Below are positions 16,527 through 25,392 of a DNA stretch of 64,000 bases, piece by piece. Every line of letters starts with the position of its first letter. Positions within the stretch are counted from its first letter, which is position 1. The notes beneath the pieces were generated by a model. That model did not search any database. It was given only the letters and a program-made list of their open reading frames with translations, and was not told where the DNA came from. The translations under genes were made by a program, and so were the position numbers. Source of the DNA: CAZAPG01 sp964486935 (GTDB taxonomy: Bacteria; Chloroflexota; Anaerolineae; 4572-78; J111); assembly GCA_964486935.1 (NCBI GenBank), contig CAZAPG010000018.1, forward strand, positions 52,658 through 116,657, given 5' to 3'.

Positions 16527-16551
16527 TTGGCCAAACTGCGCAAAGCAACGC

Positions 16552-16580
16552 TTGTGGTAATAGGATGGTACTATTATAAT
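16552..16580 (+). promoter_or_regulatory. Sigma-70-like promoter for antiporter/cyclase genes
   Basis: TTGTGG (16552-16557), 17-base spacer, TATAAT (16575-16580). It predicts transcription from about 16587, which argues against the in-frame TTG at 16597 and for the start at 16684. Confidence 0.7.
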
Positions 16581-16683
16581 CATACCAGTTAAATATTTGC
16601 TCATACCAAAGAGGCTATCGAAAGATGGCTTTTCTTTTTACATTGCCTCATATTTGGGGGAAATTAACAAAAGAGGTGACACT

Positions 16684-18507
16684 TTGGAACATTTTTTGGT
16701 GGGTATTGCCAGTATCATTGTTTTGGGAATTGCGGCGCAGTGGTTGGCCTGGCGACTGGGGCTGCCTTCGATATTGGTTTTACTGATTTTTGGTTTTATA
16801 GCCGGGCCGGTTGCCGGCTTTCTGCACCCTAATGAATTGTTGGGAGATTTGCTATTTCCGATAGTATCGTTATCTGTCGCTTTAATTCTGTTTGAAGGCG
16901 GGATGAGTCTGAAGCTTTCGGAACTGCGCGAGGCAGGTCGTGTGGTTAGGAATTTGGTAAGTATTGGCGTGCTTACTACCTGGGTGTTGAGCGTTGCCGC
17001 TGCCTATTATATTCTTGATTTTCAACTACCCATTGCGCTGCTGTTTGGCGCTATCCTGGTTGTAACCGGTCCGACGGTTATCATTCCACTATTGCGCCAC
17101 GTAAGGGTGGTTGGCCGGGTTGGTTCTATTGTAAAGTGGGAAGGCATTGTCAATGACCCTATTGGGGCAGTATTGGCGGTACTGGTATTTGAAGCCATTC
17201 GAGTTAGTGGCGTTCAAGAAACAACAGCAACGGTGATAGGGGGATTGCTCAATACTATTTTAATTAGCTCCCTATTGGGGGGAATAAGCGCCTGGGTGCT
17301 GGTCTTATTGCTCAAACGATATTGGATTCCGGGCTACCTGCAAAACAGCGTCACCTTAATGGCCGTAGTTGGCGCGTTTACAATTTCAAACGTGTTGCAA
17401 GATGAGTCGGGCCTGTTTACCGTTACCCTGATGGGCGTGATTTTAGCCAACCAAAAAATGTTCAACATTCGACACATCATTGAATTTAAAGAAAATTTGG
17501 GCATTTTGCTGCTCTCCAGCCTGTTTATTATTTTAGCAGCCAGGTTAAACCTGGCAGAACTGTCATCACTTGGCTTTAGCAGTCTGGCGTTTTTATTGGT
17601 GTTAATCCTTATTATCCGCCCGGCGGCCATTTTGGTTTCAACCATCAGGTCGGGCTTAAGCTGGTCAGAAAAATTTTTTCTGGCCTGGATGGCGCCTCGG
17701 GGGATTGTGGCCGCAGCTGTAACCGCCGTGTTTGCTTTGGAATTAGAGGAAAAGGCGGGTTTTTCCGAAGCCAGATTTATGGTGCCGGAAATGTTTCTTA
17801 TAATTGTCTGCACGGTGGCTGTGTACGGGTTAAGCGCTGCTCCATTGGGGCGCTGGTTAAAGGTGGCCCAACCTAATCCCCAGGGCGTCTTGTTTGTAGG
17901 GGCGCACCAATGGGCCAGAGCAATGGCCGCCGAGCTGCAAAAAAATGGCTTTCAGGTGTTGCTGGTTGATACCAACCGCAACAATTTAAATGCCGCCCGG
18001 CTCGAAGGTTTGCCCACCTTTTATGCCAGCGTCTTATCAGAGTATATTCTGGATGAAATTGAATTGGGGGGGTTGGGCCGCCTGTTGGCTTTGACCCCCA
18101 ACGACGAGGTGAACTCGCTGGCCACGCTACACTTAGCCGAAGTATTTGACCGGGCCGAAGTGTATCAACTCTCCCCTAAAAAAACGGAAAGCAAACGCAA
18201 AGAAGCCGTTTCATCCCCTTTGCAGGGCCGCCTGTTATTCGACTCGAACCTGACCTATGCTGATTTGACCCATCGCTTTGAAAATGGGGCTACTATCAAA
18301 ACCACCAAACTCACCGAGCAGTTTAATTACAAAACCTTTAAAAATATGTACGGCAAAGGGGCCATTTCTATGTTTTTAATAGACCCAACCGGCCAAATGT
18401 CTGTTTTTACCGCAGGCAACTCCCTTTCCCCCCAACCCGGCGACTCCATTATTAGTTTGGTCGAAAGCGAATTGGACTCATCTAACCCACCGGTTCAGAG
18501 TCATTAA
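16684..18507 (+). CDS. Cation/proton antiporter with cytosolic nucleotide-binding domain
   Basis: A 607-residue CPA-type sodium or potassium/proton antiporter. About 12 membrane helices fill residues 1-390. They include the LILFEGGM segment with the acidic helix and the VNDPIGAVLAV motif (Asn-Asp) that forms the ion site in NhaP-like proteins. A soluble TrkA-N-like domain follows (GVLFVGAHQWARAMAAELQ... LLVDTNRNN), then an RCK-like tail. The start is taken as TTG 16684 because GAGGTGA lies four to five bases before it and the protein then begins at the first helix. It ends 5 bases before the diadenylate cyclase gene; c-di-AMP commonly controls K+ and Na+ transport, so the pairing is meaningful. 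Confidence 0.85.
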   Translation: MEHFLVGIASIIVLGIAAQWLAWRLGLPSILVLLIFGFIAGPVAGFLHPNELLGDLLFPIVSLSVALILFEGGMSLKLSELREAGRVVRNLVSIGVLTTWVLSVAAAYYILDFQLPIALLFGAILVVTGPTVIIPLLRHVRVVGRVGSIVKWEGIVNDPIGAVLAVLVFEAIRVSGVQETTATVIGGLLNTILISSLLGGISAWVLVLLLKRYWIPGYLQNSVTLMAVVGAFTISNVLQDESGLFTVTLMGVILANQKMFNIRHIIEFKENLGILLLSSLFIILAARLNLAELSSLGFSSLAFLLVLILIIRPAAILVSTIRSGLSWSEKFFLAWMAPRGIVAAAVTAVFALELEEKAGFSEARFMVPEMFLIIVCTVAVYGLSAAPLGRWLKVAQPNPQGVLFVGAHQWARAMAAELQKNGFQVLLVDTNRNNLNAARLEGLPTFYASVLSEYILDEIELGGLGRLLALTPNDEVNSLATLHLAEVFDRAEVYQLSPKKTESKRKEAVSSPLQGRLLFDSNLTYADLTHRFENGATIKTTKLTEQFNYKTFKNMYGKGAISMFLIDPTGQMSVFTAGNSLSPQPGDSIISLVESELDSSNPPVQSH

Positions 18508-18512
18508 ACCTT

Positions 18513-20615
18513 ATGACGCCGCTGCAATTGCTGTACACCGAGGCGGTTTTCCGCCTATCGCAACTAACCTGGGTAGAAATTGTTGACATTCTGTTAGTCA
18601 CCACTGCCTTTTATATTATGCTCAGGCTGATGCAGCGCAGCCGGGCCACTTTTTTGTTGCGCGGCGTTTTGGTGTTAAGCATGGCCCTGTTTGTGGTGAG
18701 CGTGCTGTTACCCTTGCCGGCCTTTGTTTGGGTGGTGCGAACTGTGCTGGTGGCTATATTCATTGCCACGCCGATTATCCTTCAGCCAGAACTACGGCGC
18801 TTGCTAGAGCGAGTGGGCCGCACAGCCGGTTTAACCACAGCCGTGCGCCAAACCACCACCGAAAAAATTGTTCCCCAGGTAGTGCGGGCCATAGAAAATA
18901 TGGCCAACACCCATACCGGCGCGCTCATTGTTATCGAGGGGCAGCAATCGCTACAAGATGTGGTGGAAACCGGCGTGGCAATTGGGGGGCAAGTTACCAG
19001 CGAGCTGCTGCAAGCCATCTTTTACCCGGAAAACCCCCTGCACGATGGCGCGGTAATTCTTAGAGAAGATAAAGTTGTTGCTGCCGGCTGCGTACTGCCG
19101 CTGGCGCAGCAGATGTTCATCTTGCAGCGCCGGCTGGGAACCCGCCACCAGGCCGCCGTAGGTGTTAGCGAGCACAGCGACGCACTGGTTATTGTGGCAA
19201 GCGAAGAGACCGGCGCGGTTTCAATTGTTCGCAATGGGCAGTTACAGTACGGCATTGATAGCGCAGTTCTCAGAGAGCAACTGTTTGATTTTATCGCGTC
19301 GCCTGTTGATGCGCCGGTAAATCTTTGGCTGTGGCGGCTGCTTGACCAGGCCGGACACTCAATCTGGAAACGACCTTCGTTGCCCGGCCTGCGCCAATTT
19401 TTTGTAAATATTGGGCTGCTGCTGGGCGCGCTGCTGCTGGCGCTGGTAGTTTGGTCTTTTGTGATTCAGCAAACAAACCCCGCCCGGCGCGCTCTGGTTG
19501 AAGATATACTGCTGCGGGTTGAAGATATCCCCGCCGGCACGGCGTTGGTAAGTTCTCCGCCTGCGGCCGTATCGACCATAATTCAAACCACCGATGATGT
19601 TTTAGCAACCATCAGCGTCGATAGCTTTAGAGCCGAGGTTTCGCTGGATGGTTTAGGGCCGGGGCTGCATCATTTGCCGGTGCAGGTTAGTTCCGGCGCG
19701 TCGCCATTAAGAATTTTATCTGTAACCCCCTCGATGGTTGATGTAGAAATTGCAGCCATAATTTCTAAAACCATTCCTGTAACTATAGATTTGCTGGACA
19801 TGCATCGCCTGCCGCCGGCTTACCGCATTTCGGGCACTCCCACTGCCTTGCCGGATAGCGTGCAGGTAGTGGGGCCGGCCCCCGTGGTTGAGCAGGTTCA
19901 ACACGCCCAGGCGGTAATCTCGGTGGCCGATGCCAGCGCCTCGCTGCAAGAAGTGCGCCCCCTTAGAGCTTTGGACGGAGCGGGTCGGGAGATATCAGGG
20001 GTTAACCTGCAACCGGGGCAAACCCGGGTCTCGGTTCCTGTTCGCCGCCGGCTGGATACGCTTGAGGTTGGCGTTCGGGCGGCAATTACCGGCACGCCCC
20101 CATCCGGCTACTGGTTAAGCGGCGTTAGCGTTAACCCTGCCAGTGTAACCCTGCGTGGAGACCAGGAGCAATTGATGAAAGTAGGCAGTTTCATCAACAC
20201 CCTGCCGGTTGATGTGAGTCAGGCTACCGGCGATTTTAGTATAGAAATTCCGCTAGAGTTGACGCCCAGCCTTCAGGCTTTAAACGGCAACAGCGTGCAA
20301 ATTCAAACGGTTACGGTTCTGGCCAAAATTGCTCCGCGTCAGGGTGATTTGGCCTTGAACCGGCCGGTGCAACTAATAACCAACCGTTCAGGTATCACCA
20401 CAACTATTGTGCCATCAAGCGTAGACGTACTGTTGAACGGGCCTTTGCCCACGCTGGCTCAAATTGAACGCGACCCCAATCTGGTGCAAATAACGGTTGA
20501 TGCGCGGGAATTGAACTCGCCGCAAACTATCAATGTATCGCCCCAGGTAGTTGTGCCCGCCGGTGTTCGGGCGCAGGTGGTGCCCTCTACAGTTGAAATT
20601 ACAATATCTCCCTAA
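18513..20615 (+). CDS. Membrane diadenylate cyclase fused to YbbR repeats (CdaA-CdaR fusion)
   Basis: Predicted to make the second messenger c-di-AMP from two ATP. Residues 1-92 hold three membrane helices as in CdaA. Residues about 95-260 are the DAC domain with NPLHDGAVI (DGA at 178-180) and LGTRHQAAVGVSE (211-213). A fourth helix at about 300-322 leads to about 375 extracytoplasmic residues with four YbbR-type repeats, as in CdaR, the usual separate regulator of CdaA. The single chain thus unites enzyme and regulator. The second catalytic motif reads RHQ where most cyclases have RHR, so activity needs testing. The start at 18513 has only a weak ribosome site and is 5 bases after the antiporter stop, suggesting coupling. 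Confidence 0.88.
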   Translation: MTPLQLLYTEAVFRLSQLTWVEIVDILLVTTAFYIMLRLMQRSRATFLLRGVLVLSMALFVVSVLLPLPAFVWVVRTVLVAIFIATPIILQPELRRLLERVGRTAGLTTAVRQTTTEKIVPQVVRAIENMANTHTGALIVIEGQQSLQDVVETGVAIGGQVTSELLQAIFYPENPLHDGAVILREDKVVAAGCVLPLAQQMFILQRRLGTRHQAAVGVSEHSDALVIVASEETGAVSIVRNGQLQYGIDSAVLREQLFDFIASPVDAPVNLWLWRLLDQAGHSIWKRPSLPGLRQFFVNIGLLLGALLLALVVWSFVIQQTNPARRALVEDILLRVEDIPAGTALVSSPPAAVSTIIQTTDDVLATISVDSFRAEVSLDGLGPGLHHLPVQVSSGASPLRILSVTPSMVDVEIAAIISKTIPVTIDLLDMHRLPPAYRISGTPTALPDSVQVVGPAPVVEQVQHAQAVISVADASASLQEVRPLRALDGAGREISGVNLQPGQTRVSVPVRRRLDTLEVGVRAAITGTPPSGYWLSGVSVNPASVTLRGDQEQLMKVGSFINTLPVDVSQATGDFSIEIPLELTPSLQALNGNSVQIQTVTVLAKIAPRQGDLALNRPVQLITNRSGITTTIVPSSVDVLLNGPLPTLAQIERDPNLVQITVDARELNSPQTINVSPQVVVPAGVRAQVVPSTVEITISP

Positions 20616-20669
20616 CCATTTGTCCATGAGGAAGAACCATTGTGCTTTTGCGTCCAACAAATTTAATGT

Positions 20670-20675
20670 TATAAT
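20670..20675 (+). promoter_or_regulatory. Consensus -10 box before TPR/PT-linker protein
   Basis: TATAAT, 54 bases before the ATG at 20730 and followed by a G-rich ribosome site (GGGGGGC). The -35 region is poor. Confidence 0.4.
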
Positions 20676-20729
20676 GGAGGGCATGTAACTGGGTGCTATG
20701 CCACATCGTTTTGATCCGGGGGGCGCTTA

Positions 20730-21458
20730 ATGCCAACGCTAGAAGATGCAATTGAACAAATCAGAATGGGCAATCGGGAAGAGGGTCGCCAATTACTGGA
20801 AGAGATTCTGGAAGAAGACGAAAATAACGAAGAAGTCTGGTTGTGGCTTAGTTCCGTAGTAGAAACCGACGAAGACAGAGAAATTTGTTTAGAAAACGTT
20901 CTGGCTCTGAATCCAAACAATATTGTGGCTCAAAAAGGGCTAGAAGCTTTACAATCGGGCACGTTTAACATCAACGAACTACTCAGCGATGTAATAGAGG
21001 AAGAGGATGATGTTGGCCGCGTGCCCGCCACCTTTATTGAAGATTTTATAGTTTCAGACGACGACGAAGAATTTGATGACGATGAGCTGATTTTTCCTGA
21101 GACGACCAAAAAAAAGGCCGCAAAAAAGAAAAGCGGTGGCCTGAATGTCAAAATGTTGGTTTTGGGGGGGTTGGTGTTGGTACTGGTTGTGATTCTGGTT
21201 GCGTTGGGTGGAGTTTATTACTTCTTTGTGCTGGATGGCGGTGGCGGTGGACCCGCCGGGGGAGAAGTTACGCCCGCCCAGGAAACAACCGCACCCGCGC
21301 CCGGAGAAGCTCCCACGCCCACCGAAACGGCCACGCCCGCTCCTACCGATACGCCCACTGCTACATTTACGCCGGCCTTGCAGCTTCCCACGGCTGCGCC
21401 AACCAATACACCCAGCCCCACCGCTACTCAGGTGGTATCGCCAACGCCTGTCAACTAA
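20730..21458 (+). CDS. TPR-like membrane protein with Thr/Pro-rich outer tail
   Basis: A 242-residue protein. Residues 1-75 form a TPR-like pair of helices (AIEQIRMGNREEGRQLLEEI, then WLWLSSVVETDEDREICLEN). Then come an acidic stretch (about 90-125), a Lys-rich turn, one membrane helix (about 137-165), a Gly-rich hinge and a C-terminal Thr/Pro/Ala tail of TPTETATPAP type. By the positive-inside rule the TPR part is cytoplasmic and the tail outside. Tail repeats of this kind are common in Chloroflexota exported proteins. Function unknown; it may scaffold an envelope complex. Confidence 0.7.
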   Translation: MPTLEDAIEQIRMGNREEGRQLLEEILEEDENNEEVWLWLSSVVETDEDREICLENVLALNPNNIVAQKGLEALQSGTFNINELLSDVIEEEDDVGRVPATFIEDFIVSDDDEEFDDDELIFPETTKKKAAKKKSGGLNVKMLVLGGLVLVLVVILVALGGVYYFFVLDGGGGGPAGGEVTPAQETTAPAPGEAPTPTETATPAPTDTPTATFTPALQLPTAAPTNTPSPTATQVVSPTPVN

Positions 21459-21775
21459 TTTTAACAACGATGGTTTTGCCCGGATGAAATACTCAACAAA
21501 TTTTTCCATACAGAGCAGGGTGCGTAACCAAATTTTTGCCAAAACCATAACTACCGCTACTACCAGCGACACCGGCATCTTTGCGGTGGCCGCCGATTAT
21601 CCTTTGCAAAAAAACAGGCATCACTGAATATTGCAAGGGATGTGAGCAAAATCACAACCGGCCACCTCAATCAGAGGGGCCGGTTTTTTTATGATTAGTT
21701 TGGTATTCAATTGCTATTTAAGTATACTGACCACTCTTGTGCGGTTTAGAACAATTACCAATTACCAGGTGTAAA
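21459..21775. other. Intergenic interval with terminator
   Basis: About 317 bases. It contains the terminator at 21656-21690. An open frame at 21484-21627 (47 codons) has no convincing ribosome site or known motif. Confidence 0.4.
21656..21690 (+). terminator. Intrinsic terminator
   Basis: AACCGGCC (21656-21663) pairs with GGCCGGTT (21678-21685), with an inner CCTC/GAGG stem, followed by a T run at 21684-21690. It closes the transcript of the TPR-like gene. Confidence 0.8.
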
Positions 21776-22942
21776 TTGAAGTCGAAACAACTCATTCACA
21801 TTCTTGCCCTATTACTTGCCATTTTAATATTACACCCATCCCCCGGCGCGGCTCAGGATTTTCCAGATGTGTGCCAGGACCCGGCCAACATATTGGCCAA
21901 CTGCAATTTTAACAGCGGCCTCGACCACTGGCAGCCTTTTCTCGAAACCGGCGCGGCCGATATCACCGTGCTGCAAGGCGGCGGCGAGTGTCACGCGCCG
22001 CTTTGCCCCGCCGCCTACATCGTTTCAAACGACCATTTCATTGGGGGCATCTACCAGCAGGTGCCTGTAACCAGAGGCGCTAACTACTACGCCAACATCG
22101 TCTGGCTGGTGTTCGACTCGCTGGCCAACGACGCCGCCGTTCATCAGGCTACCGGCGGCATTGGGCGACGCATTGGCATTGACCCCTTTGGCGGAACCGA
22201 CCCCCGCTCACCCAACATCGTTTGGTCGCCCGATAACTGGCGCAACGATTGTAAAATTTGCAACGTTGAGCAAGTCACCGTAACCGCCCAGGCCGATACC
22301 ATGACTGTTTTCCTGAGAATTGAAAATACCTGGAAGTTACGCGCCGCCGAAAAGGGCTTCTCCATCCCCCCCAGCAAAGACCAGTTCTGGATTGACGATA
22401 TTGGCCTGAAACCGGTAGATGGCGCGCCCATTGCCGTGCAAGTGCAGCAACCCGCCACCGACACCCCCACGCCCGCGCCGCCGCCTACCAATACGCCCGA
22501 AGCCCCGCCGCCTACCAATACCCCGGTTCCACCGGCTAACACGCCCACCGCAGCGGCCACGCCGGTGGCTCAAGCCGACACGCCCGCAGCCGAACCGGAC
22601 GTGACGGCAGCCCCCCCTACCTTTACCTATACCCCGCCGCCACCGCCGCCCACCCTGACGCCCACCAACACGCCCAGCCCTACCTCCACGCGGCAACCCC
22701 GGCCCTCCGTTGAGCCTACCCGCCCCCGCCGGGCCACGCCAACCCCCCAGGCCTCGCAACTGCCGCTGGTTTTGGGAGCCGCCGGCACAACCGCCTGTTT
22801 GGGCGGAGTTGCGCTGGTGCTGGTTGCCGCAGTAATGGCCGGTCTGGTCTGGCTGTATCGTTTAGGCTGGGGCAGCGCCGCTGTGGAAGAAGAATATTAT
22901 GATGACAACGAAGGGATAAATGTTGAAGATGTTGAAAGCTGA
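21776..22942 (+). CDS. Secreted protein with Thr/Pro-rich linker and C-terminal membrane anchor
   Basis: A 388-residue exported protein. A signal peptide (LIHILALLLAILILHPSPGAAQ) is followed by a beta-rich domain of about 190 residues opening with NCNFNSGLDHWQPF and holding six or more Cys, reminiscent of carbohydrate-binding jelly rolls. Then come about 100 residues of Pro/Thr repeats (PPTNTPEAPPPTNTP), one membrane helix (about 340-365) and an acidic tail. The start is uncertain: TTG at 21776 with AGGTG four bases upstream is favoured because it gives a normal signal peptide. The stop overlaps the start of thrC. Ligand unknown. Confidence 0.65.
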   Translation: MKSKQLIHILALLLAILILHPSPGAAQDFPDVCQDPANILANCNFNSGLDHWQPFLETGAADITVLQGGGECHAPLCPAAYIVSNDHFIGGIYQQVPVTRGANYYANIVWLVFDSLANDAAVHQATGGIGRRIGIDPFGGTDPRSPNIVWSPDNWRNDCKICNVEQVTVTAQADTMTVFLRIENTWKLRAAEKGFSIPPSKDQFWIDDIGLKPVDGAPIAVQVQQPATDTPTPAPPPTNTPEAPPPTNTPVPPANTPTAAATPVAQADTPAAEPDVTAAPPTFTYTPPPPPPTLTPTNTPSPTSTRQPRPSVEPTRPRRATPTPQASQLPLVLGAAGTTACLGGVALVLVAAVMAGLVWLYRLGWGSAAVEEEYYDDNEGINVEDVES

Positions 22943-24263
22943 CGTATCGCCCAATGAAGCCCCGGACATGCCTGTCACAATTTCATTACAGTGTATCAAC
23001 TGCCGGCAAAGTTACCCGGCCAGCCAAATTCGCTACCTGTGCGATTGTGGCGGGTTGCTGGATGTCTGGCACAACCTGCAAGCGCTGCGCCCCCAAATTA
23101 ACCGGGGTTTGTTTGATGGCCGGCTCAGCGGCGCGCCCGGCCCTCGCGTAGCGCCCACTACCAGTTCCGGGGTGTGGCGCTACCGCGAAATTATTTTACC
23201 GGCCACCATTGATAACATTGTTTCCCGCCCCGAAGGGAACACCCCACTCTATGAGCATCGCTGCGTATCCGATTGGGTGGGCGCCGAAAACTTTTTTCTC
23301 AAGCACGAGGGCGAAAACCCTACCGGCTCCTTTAAAGACCGGGGCATGACCGTGGGCGTTACCCAGGCCAAACTGATGGGGGCCAGGGCCGTGGCCTGCG
23401 CCTCAACCGGCAATACCTCGGCCTCGCTGGCCGCTTACGCGGCCCGGGCCGGCATCCCCTCGCTAATTTTCATTCCATCTGGCAAAATTGCGGCAGGCAA
23501 GCTGGCCCAGGCCCTGGCTTATGGCGCTCATACCCTGCAAATTCAGGGCGATTTTGATGACGCTATGAAGCTGGTTCGCCAGGTGTGCGACGAGATGGGC
23601 GTCTACCTGTTAAACTCGCTCAACCCCTTTCGGCTCGAGGGACAAAAATCCATTGTGTTTGAAATTTTGCAGGGTTTTCAATGGCAACCCCCCAATTGGA
23701 TTGTCCTGCCCGCCGGAAACCTGGGCAACACCGCCGCCTTTGGCAAAGCCCTGCACGAAGCCCAACAACTGGGGCTGGTCGATAAAATTCCGCGGATTGC
23801 CGCCGTGCAGGCCCAGGGAGCCAGCCCTTTTTACCAGAGTTACAAACGCGGCTTTACCGAGCGCATTACGGTTAAAGCCAGCACCGTGGCTACAGCCATC
23901 CGCATCGGCAGCCCGGTCAGTTACGAACGGGCTATCCGCACCCTGAAATGGACCAACGGCCTGGTGACAACCGTAACCGACGACGAAATTATGGACGCCA
24001 AAGCCATTGTCGATAGCGCCGGCATTGGCTGCGAGCCGGCTTCGGCGGCGGCGGTGGCGGGCGCGCGCCGTTTGCTGGCCGAGGGTGTCATTAAACCGGA
24101 AGAAACAGTGGTCGGTATTTTAACCGGCAACCTGCTAAAAGACCCCACCGCCACGGTAGATTATCACACCGGCGGCTGGGCCAATGCCAAATTTGCCAAC
24201 CCGCCGGTGCAGCTAGAGCCAGAAATGGATGCAGTGCGCCAGGTGATAGAAAAGAAATTGTAA
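22920..24263 (+). CDS. thrC: Threonine synthase
   Basis: PLP enzyme making threonine from O-phosphohomoserine. Signatures include an N-terminal Cys pair zinc-ribbon-like stretch (CINCRQSYPASQIRYLCDCGG), the PLP-lysine motif NPTGSFKDRGMTV, the ASTGNTSASLAAYAARAG phosphate cup and the ILTGNLLKDP C-terminal block. At 447 residues it fits the bacterial class with the extra N-terminal segment. The ATG at 22920 has AAGGG upstream and overlaps the previous stop by 23 bases; MPVTISLQC at 22968 is an alternative start. It is followed by asd, so the aspartate-family pathway is grouped here. Confidence 0.92.
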   Translation: MLKMLKADVSPNEAPDMPVTISLQCINCRQSYPASQIRYLCDCGGLLDVWHNLQALRPQINRGLFDGRLSGAPGPRVAPTTSSGVWRYREIILPATIDNIVSRPEGNTPLYEHRCVSDWVGAENFFLKHEGENPTGSFKDRGMTVGVTQAKLMGARAVACASTGNTSASLAAYAARAGIPSLIFIPSGKIAAGKLAQALAYGAHTLQIQGDFDDAMKLVRQVCDEMGVYLLNSLNPFRLEGQKSIVFEILQGFQWQPPNWIVLPAGNLGNTAAFGKALHEAQQLGLVDKIPRIAAVQAQGASPFYQSYKRGFTERITVKASTVATAIRIGSPVSYERAIRTLKWTNGLVTTVTDDEIMDAKAIVDSAGIGCEPASAAAVAGARRLLAEGVIKPEETVVGILTGNLLKDPTATVDYHTGGWANAKFANPPVQLEPEMDAVRQVIEKKL

Positions 24264-24300
24264 TCAACCGTTGAATGATACAAAAGATGGAGGCAACCCA

Positions 24301-25392
24301 ATGAAAAAAATTAGAGTAGGCGTTTTGGGGGCTACCGGAGCCGTGGGGCAGCGTTTTGCCCAACTGCTCACCGACCACCCCTATTTTGATTTAGTCGTTC
24401 TGGCCGCTTCGGAGCGGTCTGCCGGAAAAACTTATCAGGAGGCCACCAACTGGATTCTGCCCCAGCCCATGCCGGAGCATTTGGGGCAGATGGCCGTGCA
24501 GGAGATGTCAACCAACCTGGATTGCGAGCTGCTCTTCTCGGCTTTGCCCACCAGCTCTGCCGGCGAGTGGGAAAGTCAATATGCCGCCGCCGGCTACGGC
24601 GTGTTTAGCAACGCCGGCGCGCACCGCATGGATAGCGATGTACCCTTGCTCATCCCCGAAGTGAATCCGAACCACCTGGATTTACTAAAATACCAGCAGG
24701 CCGCGCGGGGCTGGCAGCGCGGCTTTATTGTGACCAACCCCAACTGCACCTCCATCCCCATGACCATGGCGCTGGCCCCGCTGCATACCCATTTTGGCGT
24801 GGAAGCCGTCATTGCTACCTCGATGCAGGCCCTTTCTGGCGCGGGTTATCCCGGCGTGCCCAGCCTCGATGCCATGGACAACGTTATCCCCTTTGTGGCC
24901 GAGAGCGAAGAGATAAAAATGAACAACGAACCCAATAAAATGTTGGGCGTATCCAACGGCCGGCAGGTGCAGATGGCCGGGATTAATATTAGCGCCCACT
25001 GCAACCGCGTACCCGTTACCGATGGACACCTGGTTACGGTTTCCGCCCGCTTTAAAGAAAAGCCATCACTGGGCGACATTTTGCAGGCGTGGCAAACCTG
25101 GGAGCCGCTGCCCCAGCAACTCAACCTGCCCTCTGCGCCCCAGCCGCCGCTGGTCATTCGGCCCGAAGCCAACCGGCCCCAACCTCGCCTTGACCGCGAC
25201 GCCGGCCAGGGCATGGCTACCAGCGTGGGCCGGCTGCGCTCCTGCGCCGTGCTGGATGTTCGCTTTGTGGCGCTGGCGCACAACACTATTCGCGGCGCGG
25301 CGGGCGGCTCGGTGCTTAACGCCGAATTGATGTACGCTCAGGGCATGCTGGATATGTTTAAGGAAGGGGCCACGGCTCATGTACCCGCGTAA
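24301..25392 (+). CDS. asd: Aspartate-semialdehyde dehydrogenase
   Basis: Reduces aspartyl phosphate to aspartate semialdehyde, the branch point to threonine, methionine and lysine. Visible are the NADP-binding VGVLGATGAVGQRF at the N terminus, the catalytic Cys in IVTNPNCTSIPMTMAL (near residue 150), and the C-terminal LAHNTIRGAAGGSVLNAE. The form resembles the archaeal/fungal-type ASADH of about 360 residues. The start at 24301 is set by GGAGG nine bases upstream. It lies after thrC and overlaps the next gene by 14 bases. Confidence 0.93.
   Translation: MKKIRVGVLGATGAVGQRFAQLLTDHPYFDLVVLAASERSAGKTYQEATNWILPQPMPEHLGQMAVQEMSTNLDCELLFSALPTSSAGEWESQYAAAGYGVFSNAGAHRMDSDVPLLIPEVNPNHLDLLKYQQAARGWQRGFIVTNPNCTSIPMTMALAPLHTHFGVEAVIATSMQALSGAGYPGVPSLDAMDNVIPFVAESEEIKMNNEPNKMLGVSNGRQVQMAGINISAHCNRVPVTDGHLVTVSARFKEKPSLGDILQAWQTWEPLPQQLNLPSAPQPPLVIRPEANRPQPRLDRDAGQGMATSVGRLRSCAVLDVRFVALAHNTIRGAAGGSVLNAELMYAQGMLDMFKEGATAHVPA

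Noticed and set aside
21484..21627. 47-codon plus-strand frame after the TPR-like gene
   Set aside because: No good ribosome site and low-complexity composition. Not supportable as a gene.
22920..25392. Threonine synthase and ASADH as a horizontally acquired island
   Set aside because: Codon style and GC resemble the flanks. A simple biosynthetic pair is enough.
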